From assembly GCA_963723495.1 (NCBI GenBank), contig CAVRQR010000015.1, forward strand, positions 248,001-312,000: 64,000 bases of DNA, read 5' to 3'. The notes under the pieces were generated by a model that saw only the letters and a program-made list of their open reading frames with translations, searched no databases and was not told the DNA's origin. The stretch's first letter is position 1. Every line of letters starts with the position of its first letter. Below are positions 19,216 to 27,388 of the stretch, in pieces. Both the position numbers and the translations under genes were made by a program. This DNA comes from Gp6-AA40 sp963723495 (GTDB taxonomy: Bacteria > Acidobacteriota > Vicinamibacteria > Vicinamibacterales > UBA2999).

Positions 19216-20265
19216 ATGACTCTCACGACGTTGCCCCTCCCGGACGCCTCGCTCCATTCCACCAATCCCGACCGCGTGGACGTTCGCCCGATCCTGACGC
19301 GCAGCGCCGAGAACGCGTGGGAGCGGACCGAACAGCTGCGCACCGAACTGTACGTCCTCGTCGAGCGCCTGTGCCGGGCGCGCGGCATGGAGGCGCTCGT
19401 GCTCCAGTCGAACCGCTACGTGCACCCGGCGTGGGTGAAGTTCGAGAGCTGGCTGCCCACCGGCGAGCCCGGCGTCACCGCACGCGCCGCGATGACCGTG
19501 ACCATCGCCACGCTGCCGTATCGCCGCTTCGAGGCGATCTACAAGGTGGAGTGGGAGCGGCACGGCCAGAGCGGCGCGATCGACTCGCTCTACGAGTTCG
19601 GCGAGTCCGAGGTCGAGCGTCTGCTCACCTATCTCGCCGGGCCGCCCGCGCGTTCGTTCGGCGGCCGCACTGTCCTGCGCATGCTCCGGCCGGTGCAGTT
19701 GCGTCAGAGCTGGGCGCAGTTCTGGAAGCCGAAGAACACCGTCCGCGCCGTCCGGCGCGACTGGAGCAAGATCGGCAGCGCCGCGGCCATGGTCCTCGGC
19801 GGCGCGCTGCTGATCCCGGCGCTAGCGGAGCAGGCGTCGGCGCCGCCACTCGACCCGACGGTGCTGAACCAGTTCGAGGTCGAACCGCCGGCCGGGACCG
19901 CGGTTCCGTCCACGGGTATCACGCTGCCGACGCTGTCCCCGATCGACGGGACACCACGGGCCGGCAGCCTGGACTCGTCCGACGAACGGCTCGACAACGG
20001 GCGCATCTACGAAGTGCAGGCGGTCACGCGGCGTGCCGGCGAGCCGATCGTCGTGACGATGCGGTCGAGCGACTTCGACACGTTCGTCACGCTCGGCGCG
20101 ATGCAGAACGGTTCGTTCGTCACGCTGGAGGCCAACGACGACGCCGGCAACGACGGCACCAACTCGCGGCTCGAGTTTGTGCCGCCGACGACCGGCGAGT
20201 ATCTCGTGCTGTTCTCGAGCTACGAGCCCGGCCAGACCGGCTCGTACACGTTCACGCTCCCGTAA
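19216..20265 (+). CDS. PPC-domain membrane protein, first gene of TIR module
   Basis: 349 residues from ATG 19216; a TTG six codons upstream is in frame. The N-terminal ~180 residues are soluble with no family I recognise (VLVERLCRARGMEALVL; AMTVTIATLPYRRFEAIYKVEW; EVERLLTYLAG). They are followed by one membrane helix (SAAAMVLGGALLIPALA, ~195-212) and a Pro/Thr linker. The C-terminal domain (~265-349) has the PPC (bacterial pre-peptidase C-terminal) pattern: LDNGRIYEVQAVTRRAGEPI, SSDFDTFVTLGAM, LEANDDAGND, SRLEFVPPTTGEYLVLFSSY and GSYTFTL. Unlike many neighbours the frame is clean. It is followed after 55 bases by the next gene of the same strand. Confidence 0.75.
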   Translation: MTLTTLPLPDASLHSTNPDRVDVRPILTRSAENAWERTEQLRTELYVLVERLCRARGMEALVLQSNRYVHPAWVKFESWLPTGEPGVTARAAMTVTIATLPYRRFEAIYKVEWERHGQSGAIDSLYEFGESEVERLLTYLAGPPARSFGGRTVLRMLRPVQLRQSWAQFWKPKNTVRAVRRDWSKIGSAAAMVLGGALLIPALAEQASAPPLDPTVLNQFEVEPPAGTAVPSTGITLPTLSPIDGTPRAGSLDSSDERLDNGRIYEVQAVTRRAGEPIVVTMRSSDFDTFVTLGAMQNGSFVTLEANDDAGNDGTNSRLEFVPPTTGEYLVLFSSYEPGQTGSYTFTLP

Positions 20266-20320
20266 ACGCCGGCGGCCCGCGGTGCGGCGCAGGCCGCCAA
20301 GCGCTGAAGGAAGGACTCAT

Positions 20321-21001
20321 ATGGCGACTCTCCTCGGGATTGTCCTGATCGCGATCGGCTTCGTCGGCCTGATCGGCGTCCACCGGTCGCCGCGGCTGGT
20401 GCGGAGCGCCGGCAAGCCGCTCGCCGAGCCGCGGTTTCTCTCGTATCTCGATGCCTGGCAGACGGTGGTGTTCGATGCCAGCCACGATGCGGAGCGGATC
20501 CGCGAGCGGGTGATGGCGCTCTTCGCGCACGCCGAGCGGCAGCGCTTCACCTGCGCCATCGAGCGCATCTGGCACTGGGGGCTCGACGGCAAGATCGAGC
20601 GCGAGCAGATCGTCCTGCGGCACGGCCGCGGCGTGGTGTTCTGCCAGATTTACGGCTACGGCGCGGACCTCTACGTCGGGTGGGACGCGCATCTGAACGT
20701 CGGGACGTGGCGTGAGAAGCGCGTCTCCGCTGGCATCGATCGGGACACCGGCAAGCGCGTGACGTTGATGGCGGTCGAACCGGCGACGCAGGCGGTCGGC
20801 GAGTATGATCTCGTCGATCTCAACTGCCTGTCGGAGTGGACGCACGCGCAGATCACCAAGGTGCTGAAGCAGTACCTGAAGGAGCGCGAGATCGACCAGG
20901 AGATCGACTTCACGATCATCCGCGGCGATCGTAAGGACGCCACGCGCACCGATCGCGCGGGCGGACAGTCGCGGCGCGGGCTATTCAAGCGGACGGCCTG
21001 A
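20321..21001 (+). CDS. Small membrane-anchored protein of unknown function, TIR module
   Basis: 226 residues from ATG 20321, preceded by the ribosome-binding site AAGGAAGGA at a good distance. It has one N-terminal membrane helix (LLGIVLIAIGFVGLIGV) and then a cytoplasmic alpha/beta region: WQTVVFDASHDAERIRERV, FTCAIERIWHWGLDGKIER, GRGVVFCQIYGYGADLYVGW and the Glu-rich YLKEREIDQEIDFTIIRGD. The tail is basic. No family is recognised. Its place between the PPC protein and the TIR protein, with a 22-base gap to the latter, argues that the three act together. Confidence 0.72.
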   Translation: MATLLGIVLIAIGFVGLIGVHRSPRLVRSAGKPLAEPRFLSYLDAWQTVVFDASHDAERIRERVMALFAHAERQRFTCAIERIWHWGLDGKIEREQIVLRHGRGVVFCQIYGYGADLYVGWDAHLNVGTWREKRVSAGIDRDTGKRVTLMAVEPATQAVGEYDLVDLNCLSEWTHAQITKVLKQYLKEREIDQEIDFTIIRGDRKDATRTDRAGGQSRRGLFKRTA

Positions 21002-21023
21002 TCGCACCCCGACGGGCCGATCG

Positions 21024-22403
21024 ATGTACCTCGCACGTTTCGACGCCGGCGACGGAGAGCTAGTGCAGGCGACCGTGCAGATCGATGCGCCCGCGGCGTC
21101 GTGGGACCTGGTGGCGGCGCAGCTGTCGGCCGCCGCGCGCGTCGAGCGGGCGACGGTGGCGTATCGCGTCGGCGTGGACGCGAGCCGCACATTGCGGCAG
21201 ATCGTCGCCGTGACCGCGCCTGCCGAGCACGAGCGCGACGTGCGCGAGGTCGTCGCCCGGCTTACGCGCATCGAACGAATGCAGGGCGGCTCGCTCGCGG
21301 TGCCGCCGTCACGCGTCGAGCGCGACGCCTGGATGGAGCGGCTGGGCGCGTTCCGTCTGTGCGCCACTGCCGACGGTTTCTCGGTTACCGGCATCCCGCT
21401 CGCATGCGACTTCCGTCTGTCGGACGTCGTCGACGATCTGCTCACTGACGCGTGCATCACGGGACAGCCGATCGAGTATCAGGTCCACGTACGCGCCGCC
21501 GACGTGTCGCCGGAGTGGGTGCGCGCCGCGCGCAAGAACGCGCTCGCGCTGCGGGAACTGCCCGGCGTGCGGGCGAGTCTGCTGGAGCTGCAGGATCACC
21601 TGGCGCGCGCACTCGGACACGCCGGCGCGTTCTGCGAAGAATATCTCGTCGTCGGCAGCGAGGCCGCCGCGCGATCGATCGAGCAGCTACTGGCGGATCG
21701 GTTCCGCGCGCGCTACGGTCCGCTCGGGTTCCCGCCGGCGGCGTTCCGCTTCGAGCGCGGCGGCTATCAGGACCAGCTCGTGATGGGCGTGCACAGCCAC
21801 GACCTCGAGCCGCTGCAGCCGGTCGCGATGTGCAGCGTGGCCCAACCGCCGGCGGGGCGCGACCGTCTGCTCGCCTGGCAACCGTCAGAACGCCTGCGGG
21901 CTCTCGTTGCGCGGCCGCAGGCAGTCGAACCGATCGAGCCGGTCGGCGACGACGAGCCGGTGGTCGATACGGGCGCCACGCCGCCCAAGCCGTACACCGG
22001 CCGGGAGCCCGCGGTCTTCATCAGCTACAAGCGCGCCGACATCGCACGCGTCGGCGGCATCATCCGCCTACTGCAGGAGATCGGCCTCCCGGTGTGGTAC
22101 GACCGCGGCATCCCGGGCGGCGTTGAGTGGGACGAGGAGATCGAAGACCGTCTTCGCCAAGCGCTCTTCGTCGTCGTGTGCACGTCGCAGGCGGCGGTGG
22201 AGTCCAAGTACGTGCGGCGCGAAGTGAAGTTCGCGGACAGCCTCGACGTTCCGATCCTGCCGGTGCGCCTCGAGGACGTGGCGCTCGCGCACGGCATGGG
22301 CATGCTGCTCACGCACTACCAGATGCTCGACGCGCGGGCGGGCAACTTCGGGGAAGCGCTGCGCACGGCTGTCGCGAGGCTGAAGCAGGCGGTTCCGCAC
22401 TGA
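21024..22403 (+). CDS. TIR-domain protein with novel N-terminal region
   Basis: 459 residues. The C-terminal ~135 residues are a TIR domain: PAVFISYKRADIARVGGI (box 1), LPVWYDRGIPGGVEWDEEI (BB loop region) and VVVCTSQAAVESKYVRREVKFA, with the conserved Glu of the S-x(3)YVRREV helix that is catalytic in TIR NADases, then ILPVRLEDV. The N-terminal ~320 residues show no recognised domain and contain repeated beta-alpha segments (VQATVQIDAPAASWDLVAAQ; VTAPAEHERDVREVVARL; FSVTGIPLACDFRLSDVVDD). TIR proteins serve as NADase effectors or scaffolds in bacterial immunity; that role here is inference. No membrane segment of its own; the two upstream gene products provide them. Confidence 0.82.
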   Translation: MYLARFDAGDGELVQATVQIDAPAASWDLVAAQLSAAARVERATVAYRVGVDASRTLRQIVAVTAPAEHERDVREVVARLTRIERMQGGSLAVPPSRVERDAWMERLGAFRLCATADGFSVTGIPLACDFRLSDVVDDLLTDACITGQPIEYQVHVRAADVSPEWVRAARKNALALRELPGVRASLLELQDHLARALGHAGAFCEEYLVVGSEAAARSIEQLLADRFRARYGPLGFPPAAFRFERGGYQDQLVMGVHSHDLEPLQPVAMCSVAQPPAGRDRLLAWQPSERLRALVARPQAVEPIEPVGDDEPVVDTGATPPKPYTGREPAVFISYKRADIARVGGIIRLLQEIGLPVWYDRGIPGGVEWDEEIEDRLRQALFVVVCTSQAAVESKYVRREVKFADSLDVPILPVRLEDVALAHGMGMLLTHYQMLDARAGNFGEALRTAVARLKQAVPH

Positions 22404-22850
22404 TCTCGATGGGGAGCGCCGATCGCTGTCACACTCTCAGCCATCTCGACCGCTGCGGATGACCGTCGGCTTCATCGTCAGAGCCTTCATCGGCGGATGA
22501 GCCTTTTGACATCAAATGCTGGTTTAGACCGTCGTCGAACGCGCGTCCTCGTGGTTGCCATAGGACTCCCCTTCGATGAGCGTAAACTGCTTCCAGCCGT
22601 GTGGATTGTCTCCGACTGATCTCGGCCCGCCCGCGACCAGTTGCTGTGCTCACTTTAAAGGGGTAGGCACCTCAGTAGCCCGTAGAGCACGTTGACAGCG
22701 CCGACGTCGGCAAGGCATCCGCTCAGTGAGTGCGGCGATTATGTGAAATCACTCGAGGCCAATAACTATGCGCCTTGTCGGACTCGATTCCCGCAAGGAT
22801 TGAACAGCGTACGGCCGCTGCGCGCCCGGCCGTGGCACCGTTCTGCTTTC
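22404..22850. other. 447-bp gap between convergent TIR modules, no gene seen
   Basis: No convincing coding frame on either strand and no strong hairpin-plus-T-run terminator seen. It contains a short AT-richer patch around 22640-22665 (CTTTAAAGGGGTAGGC). The two flanking operons converge on it. Confidence 0.5.
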
Positions 22851-23813
22851 CTATGGCAGGCGCCGTACCGCGTCACCTATCTGCACCGACTCAGCACCGC
22901 TCAGCGTCGCGGTTGCCGAGGAGTCGTCAACTTCAGTGATGCGGGCCGTCGCGATCTTGTCGACGATCGTGCGGACCACCTTCTTGGTCTGCGGATCGAG
23001 GATCGTCCGACCAGCGCGGGTGATTTCAACTGTATCCCCGACTTGCACGCCCTTGAGGCGCCCGACGTTCAGGATCAGCGTGTTGCCATCCACGTCGGCG
23101 ACGAGTCCCGCATACACAACGCGGGTAGTTGACAGCTGCGCGGCGAACTCGTTTAGACCGGCCGCCACCTCCTGCACCGCACGGTTGACGGCCTCCCCGA
23201 GCGTCGATCCTTGAAACGAGGCCGACGTCATGTCCACACCGGTGGCGTAGCCGCCCGAGGCCGCCACGGAGGTTCTGGCCGAATCGCCGCTCCCGGACAC
23301 CGCTGTCACGACCTCTCCCGTGCTCGTATCCACCATCCGCGCCGTCATAGCCACCGACGCCCTCGTGTTTACGCGCTTGCCGCCACCCACGACGCCACGT
23401 GTGATCCGGTTGAGCGATCCGGATCCGACTCCGACCGCCGACTCGGCGATATCGAACTGCGTGACGGACCCGATGATGATGGCGTCGACGCCTAGCACCC
23501 GGCCGATGTTCGCAGCTGTCTTCGCGTCCGCACGGCTGCTGTTCGAGAAAGTCTGCTCCTTCAGCACGGCGTCGAGCGCCTCCCGCTCGATAATGGAATA
23601 TTTCCCTTCCTTGAGGAGCTCCTTCACTAGCACATCGGCAAGGCTCGCGCCGACATCCTGCGTTGAACGGAGCGCCGCGGCAGCCGACGACCTAACGGCC
23701 ACGTCCTCGAAGCTGAGAATTGCAACGCGCTTCTTCTGCTGCGCCGAGCCGTCCGCCGCAGGCATAACGAGCACGGCGACCGCTAGAGAAAGGATTCGAA
23801 TCATGATGACCAT
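22851..23813 (-). CDS. CsgG/HfaB-family secretion or cell-surface assembly protein
   Basis: 320 residues with a signal peptide (MIRILSLAVAVLVMPAADGSAQ). The CsgG fold marks are RVAILSFEDVAV, GASLADVLVKELLKEGKYSIIER, LDAVLKEQ, GRVLGVDAIIIGSVTQF, SVAMTARMVDTSTGEVV and LGEAVNRAVQEVAAGL. The C-terminal ~85 residues form an extra beta domain (VVYAGLVADVDGNTLILNVG; GVQVGDTVEITRAGRTILDP) also seen in many uncharacterised CsgG proteins. It lacks the lipobox cysteine of true CsgG right after the signal peptide, so it is more likely periplasmic. It lies 41 bases downstream of the TIR-membrane gene and probably shares its transcript. Confidence 0.85.
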   Translation of the reverse strand: MVIMIRILSLAVAVLVMPAADGSAQQKKRVAILSFEDVAVRSSAAAALRSTQDVGASLADVLVKELLKEGKYSIIEREALDAVLKEQTFSNSSRADAKTAANIGRVLGVDAIIIGSVTQFDIAESAVGVGSGSLNRITRGVVGGGKRVNTRASVAMTARMVDTSTGEVVTAVSGSGDSARTSVAASGGYATGVDMTSASFQGSTLGEAVNRAVQEVAAGLNEFAAQLSTTRVVYAGLVADVDGNTLILNVGRLKGVQVGDTVEITRAGRTILDPQTKKVVRTIVDKIATARITEVDDSSATATLSGAESVQIGDAVRRLP

Positions 23814-23854
23814 CGTTCCCGTCTGAGTTCGCGGGTCCCTGAACCTCGCCCGGC

Positions 23855-24977
23855 TCAGCGTCCCAGAAACTCGTCGAGCGCCACGGCATCCGCCCGCGCG
23901 GTGTCCAGGTATTTCCTCGCCGCGACAGCGTCCCTGTCGTCGAGCGCGTCGCGAGCCCGCGTCAGCGACACTTTGAGCCTTCGTTGCAGCGTGGCGATAT
24001 CCGGCCTCGGGGCGAGTGGACGCATTTCTTCCCAGAGACGATTCAGAGTGTCGTCGATCACTTCACCACGGATGGAGAGGTCGTCGTACTCATCGCGCAA
24101 CGCATCTAGATCAGTGCCGCGTTGGACCGCGGCAGGACCCGGCACGGCTGTCCTCTGCCCTGAAGGCTGGCCGCGCGGCGGTACGACGACTCGAGTACTG
24201 GAGCTGGAATTCGTTGACCCCGCCGGTCCCTGCCCATTCTGTGTGCGCCGCGCTCGGGCGTCCCGGGTCGCGGCAGATCCGGCGCCCGCTTCGACTGCGT
24301 CGGGCAATCCGGAGCGCCGCTTCCACCGCTGCCGACGATCGTGTGCCCGCTTCGACCTGTGGGGATGGCGGTGCCATGAGCTCACTCGCCGGCCGTGCTG
24401 CGGGCGGCACGTTCGTCTCAGACGGCGGCGTTCCGCTGCGATCCGGGAAGAAGGTCCACATGCCGAACACGCCTGTTGCCACCGCGAGGACGAGTGCCGC
24501 AGCCGCGTAGACAACGCGGAACGGGCGACGCTCCCCGGTCGGGCGCGCGGGCTGCGCCGAAACTCCAGCCGTGAGTTCGGTGACATCCTGGGCGAGGCGC
24601 CGCATGTGATCGTCCCAGTCGCCGTCCCACACATCGAGCCAGTGGGTTCCAGAGATGAACAGTTCGAGTCCGGCATCGGGCATGACCGCCTCGATACGGA
24701 TCGGCAAGATCGGCTTATGGTTCGCGACGGCCCGCTCGACTTCCCGACAGACGAAGGGGGATCTGTTCGCGGCGTGGGAAAGCAGCACGATCATGCACGC
24801 GGATCGCTCGATGCCGGTGACGATCTCGTCGGCATATTCACGGCCCGCGCGCACATTGCGCGGCGCGATCCAGCAGGTCGCGCCCCGCTTTTCGAGGTTC
24901 CTGCAGATGTCGTGCGCCTTCTCGCCGTCCTCGGAGGCGTAACTTATGAACGCTGAAAGCCCGCCGAACGGGTTCAT
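23855..24977 (-). CDS. TIR domain protein with one membrane segment (one frameshift)
   Basis: From ATG 24977 (MNPFGGLSAFISYASEDG), residues 1-~140 are a TIR domain: AFISYASEDGEKAHDICRN, GATCWIAPRNVRAGREYADE and CMIVLLSHAANRSPFVCREVERAV (conserved Glu), then LPIRIE. One membrane helix follows (VVYAAAALVLAVATGVFGMW, ~165-185), then a Pro/Ser-rich linker in which the frame breaks (near 24300). It continues in the other frame to a helical C-terminal region (LDALRDEYDDLSIRGEVI; LQRRLKVSLTRARDALDDRD) ending at 23855. An upstream start at 25043 is possible. It resembles bacterial TIR proteins anchored in the inner membrane. Partnered with the CsgG-family gene downstream. Confidence 0.78.
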
Positions 24978-25350
24978 ACTTCTGCCGAGTACGTGGTGGG
25001 GACTGCCGAGTACATCGTGAGGAGTATAGCCGGTGTCGCCCACCCCTTTACGCTCGTCGCCCTGGGGCTTTCGAGCGTATTAAGAAGTGCGGTGTTCCGC
25101 ACCCGGCACCGCCGCTGAGCTTGTTGCCGAACCCTTGCTCAAGAGGCGCCACAACCTGGGCAAGCGGGCCGGGGCCGACCGCGACGGCCCTGATTTGCTG
25201 AGGGCGCCGCGACCCGCCTGGCGCCGTCAGGGATGATCGGTTCGTTGAGTAACTCCGTTTCGATCATCGCGACCGCGTCATCGAGTAGCAGGAAATGACG
25301 GAGCTGGAGTCTCGCGCGGCAACGATCGTCGCTGCCCTGCCAGGAGGTCG
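24978..25350 (-). other. Gap upstream of the TIR-membrane gene
   Basis: About 370 bases. A 71-codon frame (25139-25354, GTG start overlapping the stop of the kinase fragment) reads RLQLRHFLLLDDAVAMIETE and may be a remnant of the kinase gene's 3' partner. Nothing else convincing. Confidence 0.3.
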
Positions 25351-26093
25351 TCACGCGGCCCGCGAACGAGGACTCGGGGCATCGGGCGTCTCGGGCACAC
25401 TGTGATCCACTTCAGCGAGCGACGCTCGTCTGGACGAGCATTCGACGACATGACGCGCCTCTTCAATCGCCGTTCGTGCGTGAACAATATCGCGCAAGCG
25501 ACGATGCACCTTCTTTTCCAGACACGCACGAAGCAGTTCACGCATGCACGCAGGCAGGGACGAGTGCAGTCGCCGCAGGTCGGGCTCTCGATCACGCACG
25601 GCGGCGAACGTGTCGACCACCGTTTCCCCCGCGAACGCTCGTGAACCAGTGACGAGCTCATACAGCACGCAACCCAACGCCCAAATATCCGTTCGCTGGT
25701 CGACGCACCCTCCTCGAGTCTGTTCTGGGCTCAAGTAAGAAGGCGTGCCGACGATCACGCCAGCTTCAGCGGCAATGCCATAATCGGTCGCGTGCGATCG
25801 TCGCTGCTCGATCTGCTCGGCGAGCGTGGTGGCGACGCCGAAGTCCAGCAGTTTGACAATTCCATCTGAGGTCACGACGACATTCGACGGTTTAAGGTCA
25901 CGGTGAATGACACCTTTTCATGGACCGCCTCAACTGCAGCCGTAAGCTGCGAGGCGATGCGCAACGATGTTGGTCAGCGGCATCATACCGCTGACGATTC
26001 GATCGGCGAGGGTCGGCCCTTCGACAAGTTCGAGGACGAGGGCTGGCCCGACCTCGAATTCTTCAATGCCATAGATGGCTGCAATGTTCGGAT
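25351..26093 (-). pseudogene. Truncated Ser/Thr protein kinase (N-lobe missing)
   Basis: Only the C-terminal part of a Hanks-type kinase is present. It begins abruptly at HPNIAAIYGIEEFEVGPALV, continues VLELVEGPTLADRIVSG, and after one lost base gives VIHRDLKPSNVVV (catalytic loop), KLLDFGVATT (DFG), VGTPSYLSPEQTRGG, IWALGCVLYELVTGSRAF, and ends near 25351. The glycine loop and the ATP-binding lysine are absent. In their place is a piece of the sigma-54 activator joined in frame at ~26094. With the frame break near 25916 it is very unlikely to make an active kinase. Confidence 0.8.
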
Positions 26094-26777
<684 letters not shown>

Positions 26778-26896
26778 AGGGAGCGGCCGGTAGCAGGAAA
26801 TTCGTTGTCGACCTACCGGCGAATCGGCTCGGGCCGGGATGGCGGCGGAAAACGGGCTAGTGCGCAGCAAACCTGGGCTCGAATCCCCGCGGGGAG
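26778..26896 (+). repeat. Structured ~120-bp repeat, copy 1
   Basis: First of three direct copies (others 30439-30556 and 32355-32473). Conserved blocks in order are AGCGGCCGGTAGCAGGAAATTC, here written as its two halves AGCGGCCGG and TAGCAGGAAATTC; a small hairpin with CGAA loop (ACCGG-CGAA-TCGGC); GGAAAACGGGCTAG; and the tRNA-like CTCGAATCCCC. It starts at the exact base where the truncated activator copy stops. Confidence 0.8.
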
Positions 26897-27388
26897 TGCA
26901 CGAGTGGGAGTCCCCGAAACGTTCGTCGACGGCGCCATCGCGGCGTGACGGCGCCATCGTGGTGCCATTCCCCGTAGGAGTACCGCGACGAGCACACCGC
27001 GAGGTATCTAGAATGGTTTGACGTCTGCCGCCACAGCTTGACCCGGTTCGAGCGTATCTCGAATGAGGATCAGCGATTCGTCGAGTTCGCGTAGATTCAA
27101 CAGCACGCCAAAAGACCGCTGTCGCCCACGCCGCCGGTCATTTGCGGAACTTACGCGCCTTCACAACCGCAACGGCGCAATTCGTTTGCAAACTTGGCCT
27201 TTCTGGGCACGCTCACTGTCGGACGGCTCACAAGCCCCCAGGTGGCAGCGATCGTCTTCAGCTCTAACGCCCTAAATGATGGACGTGACACTCGAACGAA
27301 ATAGTGTTCGTGAATCGCAGCTGCTGGTGGTCATGGGCCGCGGACCTTGCGCGCCGGCCGCCTAGGGGTTGCTCCTGCTGGCCAGTTC
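26897..27388. other. 492-bp stretch without a recognisable gene
   Basis: No frame with codon or domain support on either strand. The sequence lies between structured repeat copy 1 and the 3' end of the kinase-PD40 gene. A GACGGCGCCATC motif is duplicated (around 26931 and 26948). No terminator with a T-run is evident. Confidence 0.4.

Noticed and set aside
22429..22653. A possible transposase remnant between the two TIR operons
   Set aside because: The frame has no DDE or HTH motif and no terminal inverted repeats could be found.
26778..26896. Integron attC site
   Set aside because: The repeats bracket genes like cassettes, but the expected GTTRRRY/RYYYAAC core sites and an integron integrase are not seen.
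26860..26896. Pseudo-tRNA gene in the structured repeats
   Set aside because: Only the T-loop-like TTCGAATC is present; no acceptor stem, D arm or anticodon arm can be formed consistently in all copies.
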